A stretch of DNA of 64,000 nucleotides from Canibacter zhoujuaniae (GTDB taxonomy: Bacteria; Actinomycetota; Actinomycetes; Actinomycetales; Microbacteriaceae): assembly GCF_011752005.1 (NCBI RefSeq), contig NZ_JAAIJZ010000005.1, positions 1 to 64,000 of the forward strand, in the 5' to 3' direction. A program made the translations under genes and the position numbers. Below, piece after piece: positions 17,993 through 27,125 of this stretch (position 1 is its first letter; every line of letters begins with the position of its first letter). Under the pieces are notes generated by a model. It made no database searches, had not been told where the DNA came from, and worked only from the letters and a program-made list of their open reading frames with translations.

Positions 17993-18922
17993 ATGATTGG
18001 CACCCTCGAACTCGGCCTTATTTTCGGCGTCGTAGCGCTCGGCGTTTACCTCACGTTCAAGGTCTTAAATTTCCCCGACCTCACGGTAGACGGCAGCTTC
18101 ACAACCGGCGCAGCAACCGCAGGCATCCTGATTACGGCTGGCATAAATCCGTTCCTGGCAACCCTTGCTGGTTTCGGCGCCGGTCTTATTGCAGGGGCCA
18201 TCACGGGAGTGCTTCACACATACCTAAAAATTGACGGTTTGCTAGCCGGTATTCTCTCGATGATTGCGCTCTGGTCTATTAACCTGCGCATCATGGGCTC
18301 GCCAAATCTCCCGCTAACTCGGGTAGACACAGTGTTTACGCCGCTTCGAGACGGCGCACTAGCAGACTTGGGTCTGCGTCTCGGCTCCTGGGGTGGCGTT
18401 TTTGTGCTTGCGGTGGTCGCCATCGCATTAAAACTCGTCATCGACTGGTTTCTCTCAACCAACCTCGGTTTAGCCGTGCAGGCAACCGGTGACAATGAAC
18501 CGATGATCCGCTCATTCGGTGTTAACACCAACGCCACCAAAATACTTACTCTGGCGCTCTCCAACGGCCTTGTCGCGCTCGCCGGCGCAATGCTCGCGCA
18601 GTATCAAAACTTCGCCGATATGAGCATGGGCGTGGGCATGATCCTTATCGGTCTCGCGTCTGTCATCCTCGGTCAGGCGGTTATCGGTCAGTCGCGCATC
18701 TGGCAGGCCACGCTCGCTGTTGTGGTTGGTGCCGTGCTCTACCGTGTGATCATTTTCTTTGCGCTGGCAGTCGGGTTGAATCCGAACGATATGCGTCTTA
18801 TCACCGCACTTTTGGTGCTCGCGGCGCTGGTGTTACCGCGCATCGGTATCTTCAAAAACTTGTGGATCCCGCGCTTAAACTCCAAAGGCAAACTCATCCC
18901 CGCGGATGGAGGCACTCGCTAA
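17993..18922 (+). CDS. ABC transporter permease (TrpY-like)
   Basis: A 309-residue permease with about eight membrane helices ('GLIFGVVALGVYLTFKVLNFPDLTVDGSFTTGAA' is the family hallmark). It pairs with the preceding binding protein. A GC-rich imperfect hairpin followed by TTTT lies in the 76-nt gap upstream and could reduce read-through, so the binding protein is made in excess. Confidence 0.88.
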   Translation: MIGTLELGLIFGVVALGVYLTFKVLNFPDLTVDGSFTTGAATAGILITAGINPFLATLAGFGAGLIAGAITGVLHTYLKIDGLLAGILSMIALWSINLRIMGSPNLPLTRVDTVFTPLRDGALADLGLRLGSWGGVFVLAVVAIALKLVIDWFLSTNLGLAVQATGDNEPMIRSFGVNTNATKILTLALSNGLVALAGAMLAQYQNFADMSMGVGMILIGLASVILGQAVIGQSRIWQATLAVVVGAVLYRVIIFFALAVGLNPNDMRLITALLVLAALVLPRIGIFKNLWIPRLNSKGKLIPADGGTR

Positions 18923-19713
18923 TGCTTAAACTGACAGGCATCCACAAGACTTTTTTTGCTGGCACGGTCAATGAGCGGCGCGCTCTCGTTGATATTAATC
19001 TGAGCCTCGAGCCGGGAGACTTTCTCACTATCATCGGCTCAAACGGTGCCGGTAAATCGACTCTGTTAAACACACTCGCAGGCCGCTACAGTCCGGATCG
19101 CGGCAGTGTGACAATTGCGGGTCGTGACGTCACCAAACTTGATGAGCCCAGTCGCGCTAAGTTTGTCGGCCGCGTCTTTCAAGACCCAATGGCGGGCACG
19201 GCACCAAACCTAACGATTGAGCAAAATATGGCGCTCGCACTCTCACGCGGCAAGGGGCGAGGGTTGCGACTCGGCTTAAACGCTGCGAAGCGTGATCTCT
19301 TCCGTCAAGAGCTTAAAAGTCTAGACCTCGGGCTGGAAGACCGTCTCACCGCAAAAGTTGGTGTGCTCTCCGGTGGTCAACGCCAGGCTCTGTCGCTACT
19401 AATGGCAGGGTTCACACACCCTGATATTTTGCTCCTCGATGAACACACAGCGGCACTTGATCCGCAGCGTGCAGAGCTTGTTACAAATCTCACCGATCAA
19501 ATTGTGAAACGCGGCAAGCTGACAACCGTAATGGTGACGCACAACATGCAGCAGGCATTAAGCCTGGGAAACAAGCTCTTAATGATGCATGAGGGGCAGA
19601 TTGTTTTCACAGCCGATGCGGCCGCAAAAGCCCAGCTCACTGTTGCAGATTTGCTTGGTGAATTTGCGAAGATTAAGGGCGCTAGCCTCGACGATCGGGC
19701 AATGCTGAGTTAG
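18922..19713 (+). CDS. ABC transporter ATP-binding protein (TrpZ-like)
   Basis: A 263-residue ATPase beginning at ATG 18922, overlapping the permease stop (TAATG). Walker A is GSNGAGKST, the signature is LSGGQRQA, and Walker B is 'ILLLDEHTAALDP'. The Glu-His at the end of Walker B (DEH instead of DEP) is usual in this subfamily. It completes the TrpXYZ-type importer. Confidence 0.9.
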   Translation: MLKLTGIHKTFFAGTVNERRALVDINLSLEPGDFLTIIGSNGAGKSTLLNTLAGRYSPDRGSVTIAGRDVTKLDEPSRAKFVGRVFQDPMAGTAPNLTIEQNMALALSRGKGRGLRLGLNAAKRDLFRQELKSLDLGLEDRLTAKVGVLSGGQRQALSLLMAGFTHPDILLLDEHTAALDPQRAELVTNLTDQIVKRGKLTTVMVTHNMQQALSLGNKLLMMHEGQIVFTADAAAKAQLTVADLLGEFAKIKGASLDDRAMLS

Positions 19714-19763
19714 ACTCGCGCGTCACAACTGCCTATATGCCATTTGCCGCATAAAGTTAATTT

Positions 19764-22700
19764 ATGGAGACTCCCGAAGAGCTAACCGGCAAAGATATAA
19801 ATCAAGTTGCTGCAGTGTGGGCAGAGATTCCCGCCCGTGCCGCAGCGCGCGTCGCTCTCTGGGTGAAAGCAGCCGAGCCTGAGCAGCACTCACTGTTTGA
19901 AGAGGTCAGTCAAGACCCAGATAATTTGTCGTTTGCAAACCGTCTGCTGCAACTTATTGCCGGCACCGAAGATGCAGTAACCGCTGCCTTTGGCCTGCGT
20001 GAGCTTGCGCAAGAGATTCCCGAATCGGTTAATTTCCGCGACCGTTTAACACTCCAAGCCGGCTCGATCGGGGCGCTAGGTATGCCGTGGGCGGTGATGC
20101 CGTTGGCGCGCAAATGGATGCGTGAGCGCATCGCTCACCTGGTTGTCACAACAACTCTTCCGGGCGATTCAACTAAAAACAGTCCCGCAGCAGCACTGCT
20201 CGAACCGCTCAAGGCTTTGACTGCGCAGCAGACCCCAGCTGTGGTCGCCTTAACCGGCACCCCGGTGCTCGGGCCTGTGGCCGCCAGTCACGAGCTGCGC
20301 CGGCTGCTCGCTCTCGCCTATCGACCTGAGATAGAGCACCTACTTGTTGATATTTCCCGGCTGGTGCCGGGCTCTGTATGGGGTGCCGCAACTCGCACAC
20401 AGCGTGCAGTGACCGCGCTCAGGCAGTTAATCCAAGAAGGCAGCGAACACGGCACGCAGGTGACCATTACCGCCGGAAACTACGCTGACGCAAAGCTTTT
20501 GCGCAGTATCGTGCTGCGACTGCTGGCTGAACCAGATCTTTTACAGCACCGCTTTGGTGTCACTCTGCAAGCGGAGATGCCGGAGGCCGCGTCGATGCTG
20601 ACCGTCTACAGTGTGCAGGCAGCAAGTCGCATGCAAAACGGTGGTGCCCCGCTGGAGCTGCGCATTGCCACAGCATCCACTCTGTCGGAAGAATCCATCA
20701 CTGCGATTATTTCGGGGCAGCCGGTTGCAGTCCTCGAATCGCGTGCGCAGGTTGAAGCAGCAGCATTGCGGCTGCTGCGACAGGCACACCTAACGCCGGG
20801 TCTTAGCACTGTGCTCGCGAGCGATTCTGCCTACTTGGTTGCTGCGGCATTGGAGCTCTTTGGTTCAGAGCAGCTCACAGTTGAGGTGCGTTCCGGGCTG
20901 GCGGCTGAACTACTGATTGCCCTGCGTGCTGCGGCGGTGCCAACTCGCGTTCATCTGCCGGTACTCAGCCGGGACGAATTTTCTGGTGTGGTACCGCAGA
21001 TTCTACGCTTGGTGGCAGAAGCGGCCGATCCTGGGGCCGCGCTAGCGTACCGCCACGCTCTGAACCCGCTGCACCCGGGCGCTGCGACAGCGCGCGAAGC
21101 AGAACTCGCCAATCTCGAACGGGTGTGTGAGTTGGCGGCGAGCGCACCACCACTGCCTCATCGCACGCAGGATCGCACTGCGGAGTGGGATCCGTCTGTG
21201 CGGGATTCGTCGCTGTTTTTCCATCCCGCCGGTGATACCCACATGTATGAAACGGGCGGGCTCACCGCTGCCGTGCTCGGGCTTTCTCGCAACCAGGAAA
21301 CGGGTGAGATTATTCTTGACCAGGCGGCGCAGACTCGCAGCCTGCCGATTGTTTCCGACTCTGGTTTTGCTAATGAGCCGGAGACGGATGCAACAGTTGC
21401 CGTTAACCGGGACTGGTTCAAGCAACAGCTGCAGGATCGTGCTGCTGCAGCCGCGGGGCAGCTCTCTGACACCACGGAACCAACCGTGATCCGCAAGAGT
21501 GGCGCAAAACCACTGCACGACAATCTTGCTCTGCGCGCCCGTGTGCTGCGGCGGATTGCTTTAACAACCGCGGCTGAGCGCGATTCTTACACGCAGCTTT
21601 TTGCGCGCACCACCACCCTGAGTGCGGCCGCAATTGATGCTGAGGTAAATAAGCTAATTGACTCAGCGCGTTATCTGGCGCAGCAGGCCGAGCACTTGAT
21701 CCGCGTGCGCGGCGCCCACTTTTTACCGCTCGGTAACACGCTGCTGCTTAGCGATTCTGCCAATCTCTTCGGTGATTTGCTTGTCAGCTTTTTAGCTAGT
21801 TTTGCCGCGGGGAATCACAATTTGATTGGCGCCCCTAACGCACTTGCACAGGCCGTTAATGAGGCGTTAGAGGGGTGGCGCAGCGCGGGGCTTCCCGCAG
21901 GGGCTGCCGCTATTACTGCGTCGAGCGACCCAGCTGCTCTTGCCTTAGATGACAGCCTCGTAAACTCTGTTGTGCTTGGCAGCTCTGCGCTGCGCGAGAG
22001 TTTGCAACGGTATGCGCCGGGGCTGCGCACGCAGGGGCGCTTCACCCAGGTTGGAGTTGCGGCAGTTACAACAGCGGCAGATATCGACAGCAGTGTGCGC
22101 GCTATCGTTGCTTCGGCATTTACCGGCGCCGATAGCGGTTTACGGAGTATCCGCGCAGTGGTGGCACAGGGTGCGATGTATCGCTCTGAGCACTTCCGCG
22201 CTCAGCTCGCTGATGCGGTGCGGCAGGTTTCTCCCTTCCCCGCAGCAGCTTTCACGGGCGGATCGGGCGTTGGTGTCGATAGTTTGCAGGTGTTCGCGCC
22301 AAAATTAGGCACCCCGCCGACGGCAGCGCAGTTGCGAGCGCTCACAACATTAGAGCGCGGTGAAACGTGGCTTGTCACTCCGCGGCAGATTGACGATGCC
22401 GGATTGGTGTGGTCGCCGGGCGTGAAACTGGGTGTGCGAGCCGAGAGCGATTTTTGGGATGTTGCGGCGACAGTTCCTGTGCTTGGCGTGCTGCGCGTAA
22501 GCACTATGCAGGAGGTTATCTCTGTCAGCAACCAGGTGAGTTCTGGGGCGGTGGCAGCGCTCTTCAGTTGGGATCCCGATGAGATTATTCCGTGGGCTGA
22601 AGAGGTGCGTGCGGCGAGCCTGACCGTCAATCGCGCCACTACTGAGGCGAGAGTGGAGCGTCTGCCGAGCGGAGCCTGGGGTCTAGCCGGATCGGGTGTT

Positions 22701-23420
22701 GCCACCCTCTCAGGTGGCCCGCATGAGCTGCTGGGTCTGGGTGCTTGGAAGCTGCGCGAGGGAACCGCCAGCTCAACTCTGCACCTACGCGGCCTTGATC
22801 CAGAAATTACCGCGCTGATTGAGACCACACAGGAGTGGCTGAGCTACCACGAGTATGACATGTTGCGACGCGCTGCCCTTTCGGATGCGCTGACATGGCG
22901 CACCCAATTAGGTATTGTGCGCGATGTTGCGGCGCTCGGTGTCGAGCACAATGTGCTGCGATACTGGCCGGTGCCCACTGTGATTCGTTTGGCCGAAGAC
23001 CAACCCTTAGAACCGCTTGTGCGTGTGCTGTCTGCCGCATTGTTGGTTGGCGCGCCAATTACTGTTTCAACGGGAACCGTGCTCCCGGACTCGATACTAG
23101 AGCTGCTCGAACGACAGCAGGCCTACTACCGTCTCGAGAGCGATGACGTGTGGCTTGAGAGTGTTGCGGTGTCACATCCTGATGCCGGCGGTCGGCCTGC
23201 AGAGCGGATCCGCCTAATTGGCGGTGATGCTGCCCAGCTCTCTGAGTGGCTGAGTGCCCGCCCAAATATTGGCGTCTGGGCTGAGGAGGTAACTCTGGCA
23301 GGGCCGGTAGAGCTGCTGACATTCCTGGCAGAGCAGTCGCTTTCGATAACGAATCACCGCTACGGGATTATGTGGGAACTGCCTGAGGTGCGCGACTGGC
23401 TGCTCGAGCTCGGTCGCTAG
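19764..23420 (+). CDS. PutA-like bifunctional protein, probable pseudoenzyme
   Basis: An intact 1218-residue frame with the architecture of actinobacterial PutA: a proline dehydrogenase barrel ('RFGVTLQAEMPEAASML', 'NGGAPLELRI' near residue 292, 'PTRVHLPVLSRDEF') followed by an aldehyde dehydrogenase domain ('SAFTGADSGLRS' near residue 782). Key residues are gone. The usual 'RLVKGAN' reads 'RIATAST'. The 'GQKCSA' nucleophile region has no Cys; the protein's only Cys is near residue 454. The ELGGKN motif is absent. The frame shows no stops or shifts, so it appears maintained. Proline oxidation is unlikely; a regulatory or structural role is inference. Confidence 0.7.
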   Translation: METPEELTGKDINQVAAVWAEIPARAAARVALWVKAAEPEQHSLFEEVSQDPDNLSFANRLLQLIAGTEDAVTAAFGLRELAQEIPESVNFRDRLTLQAGSIGALGMPWAVMPLARKWMRERIAHLVVTTTLPGDSTKNSPAAALLEPLKALTAQQTPAVVALTGTPVLGPVAASHELRRLLALAYRPEIEHLLVDISRLVPGSVWGAATRTQRAVTALRQLIQEGSEHGTQVTITAGNYADAKLLRSIVLRLLAEPDLLQHRFGVTLQAEMPEAASMLTVYSVQAASRMQNGGAPLELRIATASTLSEESITAIISGQPVAVLESRAQVEAAALRLLRQAHLTPGLSTVLASDSAYLVAAALELFGSEQLTVEVRSGLAAELLIALRAAAVPTRVHLPVLSRDEFSGVVPQILRLVAEAADPGAALAYRHALNPLHPGAATAREAELANLERVCELAASAPPLPHRTQDRTAEWDPSVRDSSLFFHPAGDTHMYETGGLTAAVLGLSRNQETGEIILDQAAQTRSLPIVSDSGFANEPETDATVAVNRDWFKQQLQDRAAAAAGQLSDTTEPTVIRKSGAKPLHDNLALRARVLRRIALTTAAERDSYTQLFARTTTLSAAAIDAEVNKLIDSARYLAQQAEHLIRVRGAHFLPLGNTLLLSDSANLFGDLLVSFLASFAAGNHNLIGAPNALAQAVNEALEGWRSAGLPAGAAAITASSDPAALALDDSLVNSVVLGSSALRESLQRYAPGLRTQGRFTQVGVAAVTTAADIDSSVRAIVASAFTGADSGLRSIRAVVAQGAMYRSEHFRAQLADAVRQVSPFPAAAFTGGSGVGVDSLQVFAPKLGTPPTAAQLRALTTLERGETWLVTPRQIDDAGLVWSPGVKLGVRAESDFWDVAATVPVLGVLRVSTMQEVISVSNQVSSGAVAALFSWDPDEIIPWAEEVRAASLTVNRATTEARVERLPSGAWGLAGSGVATLSGGPHELLGLGAWKLREGTASSTLHLRGLDPEITALIETTQEWLSYHEYDMLRRAALSDALTWRTQLGIVRDVAALGVEHNVLRYWPVPTVIRLAEDQPLEPLVRVLSAALLVGAPITVSTGTVLPDSILELLERQQAYYRLESDDVWLESVAVSHPDAGGRPAERIRLIGGDAAQLSEWLSARPNIGVWAEEVTLAGPVELLTFLAEQSLSITNHRYGIMWELPEVRDWLLELGR

Positions 23421-23425
23421 CTAGA

Positions 23426-23441
23426 GTTAGGACTTCCTAAC
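23426..23441 (+). promoter_or_regulatory. Candidate iron-responsive operator upstream of efeU
   Basis: GTTAGGA and TCCTAAC form a 7-bp inverted repeat with a 2-nt centre. It overlaps the -35 position of a likely promoter whose -10 is TACAAT (23457-23462). The TTAGG half-sites recall DtxR/IdeR boxes, though the spacing differs from the 19-bp consensus. Confidence 0.5.
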
Positions 23442-23517
23442 TTCATCAGATCTATGTACAATTGGTTAAGTTCGGGCACCAATGTGCTCAAACAAGCAAC
23501 CAACACTAAAGGATCAG

Positions 23518-24519
23518 ATGCTCGCAACATTCCTCATCGGCTTTCGCGAAGGGCTTGAAGCTGCGCTCATCGTGGGTATTTTGATCGCATACGCCAGGAA
23601 GTGCGAACGGCCCGATGTTGTAAGGCGCATCTGGTTCGGAGTTGGTTTCGCGATTCTGTTATCTCTAATAACAGGGTGCATTCTCACCTATGGGGCCTAC
23701 GGACTGTCTTTTAAGGCGCAAGAAATCATTGGTGGCACCCTCTCCCTAATCGCAGTCGCGATGGTCACCTCCATGATTTTCTGGATGCTGCGCACCGCAA
23801 AAACACTCGCAACCGAGCTACAGGGAAAACTCGCAACACAAATGATTACGGGCTCTGCGTGGGGCATAGTCGCCCTCGCCACCGTATCGGTTGGGCGTGA
23901 GGGGCTTGAAACAGCCCTCTTTATCTGGGCAACCACAAAAACTTTTGAGCTTGGCCCGCTTGCAGGGTTTGCCAGCGCGGTCGCCGGCATCGCAGTTGCT
24001 GCTCTTCTCGGCTGGGCGCTGCAGGCCGGGCTTGTGCGCATCAACCTTAGCCGCTTCTTCCGCTGGTCGGGTCTTTTGCTAATCATTTTTACCGCCGGAA
24101 TACTTGCGTATGCGATCCACGACCTCCAAGAAGCAGACGTGCTTCCCGGCCCGTTTGCGCTGCCTCCGGGCTGGGCGCCCGCAGCCCTACACGGCTTATG
24201 GGGCGAAAATGCCTGGGCTTTCCAAATCGGCCATATTATTGCGCCAGACGGCCTGCTGGGATCCCTGCTAAAAGGCACAATCGGTTTCAGCCCAGAAATG
24301 ACAAAACTCGAAATCTTCGGCTGGTTGCTCTATCTGTCAATCACCCTCACAGTCTTTATTGTGCTCCAAAAACGCCCGGCTAAACCCTCGGTTGCAGCCG
24401 CCGCAACCCGCTGCGTTGTCGAAGCACGAAATCCAAATCACACCTCTAACAAAAAGCAGTTAGTGGGTGGCGGCACCACCAACGCCTCTTTCGAAAGGAC
24501 AGCCGTTGAACGCTACTAA
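23518..24519 (+). CDS. efeU: Iron permease, FTR1 family
   Basis: A 333-residue membrane protein with the two REGLE iron-binding motifs (near residues 8 and 126: 'FREGLEAALIVG', 'GREGLETALFIW') and seven predicted helices. I start at ATG 23518, preceded by AAAGGA; the upstream extension is soluble-looking and unlikely. It is the channel of the EfeUOB ferrous/ferric iron importer. The C-terminal 50 residues are extended and hydrophilic. Confidence 0.93.
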   Translation: MLATFLIGFREGLEAALIVGILIAYARKCERPDVVRRIWFGVGFAILLSLITGCILTYGAYGLSFKAQEIIGGTLSLIAVAMVTSMIFWMLRTAKTLATELQGKLATQMITGSAWGIVALATVSVGREGLETALFIWATTKTFELGPLAGFASAVAGIAVAALLGWALQAGLVRINLSRFFRWSGLLLIIFTAGILAYAIHDLQEADVLPGPFALPPGWAPAALHGLWGENAWAFQIGHIIAPDGLLGSLLKGTIGFSPEMTKLEIFGWLLYLSITLTVFIVLQKRPAKPSVAAAATRCVVEARNPNHTSNKKQLVGGGTTNASFERTAVERY

Positions 24520-25723
24520 GAAACACCTCGGCGCCGGTGTCGCCCTGCCCGCAGCAGCATCCCTCCTACTCGCTGGCTGTGTGCCAAACGTTGATGCCGC
24601 AAGCGATCCGAGCCAAAATATCGCCGTTACCGCAACCGACACCGAGTGCGCAGTATCCATGAGCAAAGCGGAAGCGGGCGTTATCACGTTCAGCATTAAA
24701 AACGAGGGCAGCAAGGTAAACGAGTTCTATCTCTTGGGTGAGAACGGTCTCACAATCAAAACAGAAATAGAAAATATCGCACCCGGCACCTCACGCGATC
24801 TCACATACGTCGCCGATCCGGGCACCTACTTCACCGCTTGCAAACCCGGCATGGTGGGCGCCGATATCGGCAAAGCAGAGTTCACGGTGAGCGGTGAAGT
24901 GCAAGCACTCCCAGCCGATGAGCAAGAAGCCATTGACGCTGCCTTAAACGAATACATTGCCTACACAAAACAGCAGGTGCAAGAGCTTCTGCCAAAAACC
25001 GAAGCGTTTGTGAAGGCTTACGTTGCCGGCGACTTTGACACAGCAAAGACACTCTACCCAACCACCCGTGTGCACTATGAGCGCATCGAACCAACGGCAG
25101 AGCAGTTTGGTGACCTGGATCCACGGATCGACTACCGCAAGCCCGGCGCAGAAGCCGAAAATATTCCGTTTGAGGGTTTCCACCGGATCGAAATGGATAT
25201 GTGGATCGATGCCGCCCGCGCTAACTACCCTGATGAGGATATTCAGCCTCTCACAGAAGCCGAGCGAGCAGAGCTTGGAGCGGGCCTTAAGAGCGCTGTG
25301 CAGGAACTTCACGACCTGGTAACAAGTGATGATTTTGAGCTCTCACTCGCAGACGTCACTAACGGCGCTGTCGGATTGCTCGACGAGGTAGCCGCCCCTG
25401 ACGGCAAACTCCCCGGTGAAGAAAATGAGTTCGCGCACACCGATCTCTTTGATTTCTACGCAAATGTTGAGGGCGCAAACGTTGCGTATGAATCTGTGCG
25501 CAAGCTTGCAGAATCAAAGGGTGAGACAGGTGCTAACCTGGTTGCCGAACTAGATAAGCAGTTTGCTGCAATGCTCGCACTGCTTGACACCTACGGCTCA
25601 TATGACAAAGGTTTCGTAAACTATGAAACTGTTACCACCGCCGAGCGCAACGAACTGGGCGCCCAGCTGTCGGCACTCAGCGAGCCACTCTCGAAGCTAA
25701 CAAACACCGTGCTCGGTCTCTAA
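24506..25723 (+). CDS. efeO: EfeO iron-binding lipoprotein
   Basis: About 405 residues. An N-terminal cupredoxin-like domain (residues about 40-140) is followed by a peptidase-M75-type domain with 'FHRIEMDMW' (HxxE near residue 225). The lipobox LLAGC indicates lipid anchoring. I choose TTG 24506 with AAAGGA about 7 nt upstream; it overlaps the end of efeU by 14 nt. A longer frame from 24467 exists but lacks a signal-like start. It delivers iron to EfeU. Confidence 0.88.
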   Translation: MNATKKHLGAGVALPAAASLLLAGCVPNVDAASDPSQNIAVTATDTECAVSMSKAEAGVITFSIKNEGSKVNEFYLLGENGLTIKTEIENIAPGTSRDLTYVADPGTYFTACKPGMVGADIGKAEFTVSGEVQALPADEQEAIDAALNEYIAYTKQQVQELLPKTEAFVKAYVAGDFDTAKTLYPTTRVHYERIEPTAEQFGDLDPRIDYRKPGAEAENIPFEGFHRIEMDMWIDAARANYPDEDIQPLTEAERAELGAGLKSAVQELHDLVTSDDFELSLADVTNGAVGLLDEVAAPDGKLPGEENEFAHTDLFDFYANVEGANVAYESVRKLAESKGETGANLVAELDKQFAAMLALLDTYGSYDKGFVNYETVTTAERNELGAQLSALSEPLSKLTNTVLGL

Positions 25724-25738
25724 GAAAATTTAAGGACA

Positions 25739-27079
25739 ATGCCAGAAAACTCCCGCAGCCCCGAGTCTGTTACGCCGTCGGCCCTAGCGCCGTCTCGGCG
25801 TGCGGTGCTCGGGGCTCTGGGTGCCGGCGTTGTCGGAGCAGCATTCGGGTCTATCGCAACCGCGAGCGCCCTCTCGGGAAATAATGGAGTCGGTGGCAGT
25901 AAAACCGTAGATGTGCTGCACGGCACAGTGCCGTTCGAAGGAGAGCATCAAGCGGGCATCACCACCGAAGCGCAGGATCGGCTGCACTTTGCAGCCTTTG
26001 ATTTAGTGCGCAGCGCCACCCGCGATGATTTGATCTCACTTTTAAAGGATTGGACGGCCGCTGCCCGCTTGCTCACACAGGGGAAAGAGGTTGGCACCGG
26101 CGCAATACCCGAAGCCGCTCTCTTGCCACCCGATGACACCGGAGAAGCGCTCGGCTTGGGTGCTGCAAACCTCACACTCACATTTGGCTTCGGCCGCTCA
26201 CTCTTTGCAGATAAGAAAAATGGGCGTGAGACTATTGCAGATCCATACGGTTTGCGCGCTCAGCTGCCACCGGAGTTTGTGGAACTACCGCTGTTTGCTT
26301 TCGACCTTTTAAAAGAAGAAATTAGCGGCGGCGATCTCTGTGTGCAGGCCTGCGCGGATGATCCGCAGGTTGCTGTGCACGCAATTCGCAACCTCGCTCG
26401 GATTGCGGTTGGGCGTGCGCATCTGCGTTGGAGTCAGCTGGGCTTTGGGCGCACATCAGCTACCACCAGGGCGCAAGCAACACCGCGCAATCTCTTCGGC
26501 TTTAAAGACGGCACCACCTCAATTAAGGCTGAAGACTCAGAGGCGCTCGCAAACAACGTCTTTGTGCAGGCAGGCGTCGGTGTGCCCCAGTGGTTTGTTG
26601 GAGGCACATATCTGGTGGCGCGGAAAATTCAAATGACAATCGAAATATGGGATCGGCAGAATCTTGCGGAGCAGGAGCGTGTTATCGGGCGCAACAAGCT
26701 TGAGGGCGCCTATCTCAGTGGCGGATCGCAGGCGCGCGAGCACGACGCCGCAGACTTTACAGCGCGCGACGCAACGGGGGAACCATTGATCGACGTTGAT
26801 GCACATGTGAAGCTCGCACATCCAGAAAACAATGAGGGTGTGCAGTTGCTCAGACGCGGCTACAACTATGTTGACGGCTCGAATGATCTAGGGCAGCTTA
26901 ACGCCGGGCTCTTCTTTATCTCGTTTCAAAACGACCCCGCAAAATTTATTCGCGTGCAAAACTCGCTGAAGAGTGATCTGCTCAACGAGTACATTCGCCA
27001 TATCGGCTCAGGGCTGTGGTTGGTGCCCCCGGGAGTTGGGCCGGGCGAATATATCGGGCAGTCACTCTTTAACGCTTAG
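25739..27079 (+). CDS. efeB: Tat-exported Dyp-type haem peroxidase
   Basis: A 446-residue DyP peroxidase. The N-terminus has a twin-arginine signal ('SRRAVLGALGAGVVGAAFG'). The GxxDG motif is 'FGFKDGT' (near residue 253), and the distal region ends 'RRGYNYVDG'. EfeB supports the EfeUO importer by oxidising iron or acting on haem outside the membrane. It starts 15 nt after efeO, so the three genes form one operon. Confidence 0.93.
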   Translation: MPENSRSPESVTPSALAPSRRAVLGALGAGVVGAAFGSIATASALSGNNGVGGSKTVDVLHGTVPFEGEHQAGITTEAQDRLHFAAFDLVRSATRDDLISLLKDWTAAARLLTQGKEVGTGAIPEAALLPPDDTGEALGLGAANLTLTFGFGRSLFADKKNGRETIADPYGLRAQLPPEFVELPLFAFDLLKEEISGGDLCVQACADDPQVAVHAIRNLARIAVGRAHLRWSQLGFGRTSATTRAQATPRNLFGFKDGTTSIKAEDSEALANNVFVQAGVGVPQWFVGGTYLVARKIQMTIEIWDRQNLAEQERVIGRNKLEGAYLSGGSQAREHDAADFTARDATGEPLIDVDAHVKLAHPENNEGVQLLRRGYNYVDGSNDLGQLNAGLFFISFQNDPAKFIRVQNSLKSDLLNEYIRHIGSGLWLVPPGVGPGEYIGQSLFNA

Positions 27080-27091
27080 CGTCTGCTATCT

Positions 27092-27114
27092 GAAGCGCAG
27101 GTAGCTCGCGCTTC
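27092..27114. terminator. Hairpin between convergent efeB and trhO
   Basis: GAAGCGC (27092-27098) and GCGCTTC (27108-27114) are perfectly complementary. It lies 13 nt after efeB and 12 nt before the trhO stop. There is no T run, so it may act as a weak bidirectional terminator. Confidence 0.4.
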
Positions 27115-27125
27115 GCACCCCAGAG

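Noticed and set aside
22202..22828. 208-codon frame opposite the PutA-like gene
   Set aside because: Antisense shadow: no start signal, no recognisable domain, and the forward frame is homologous to PutA over its whole length.
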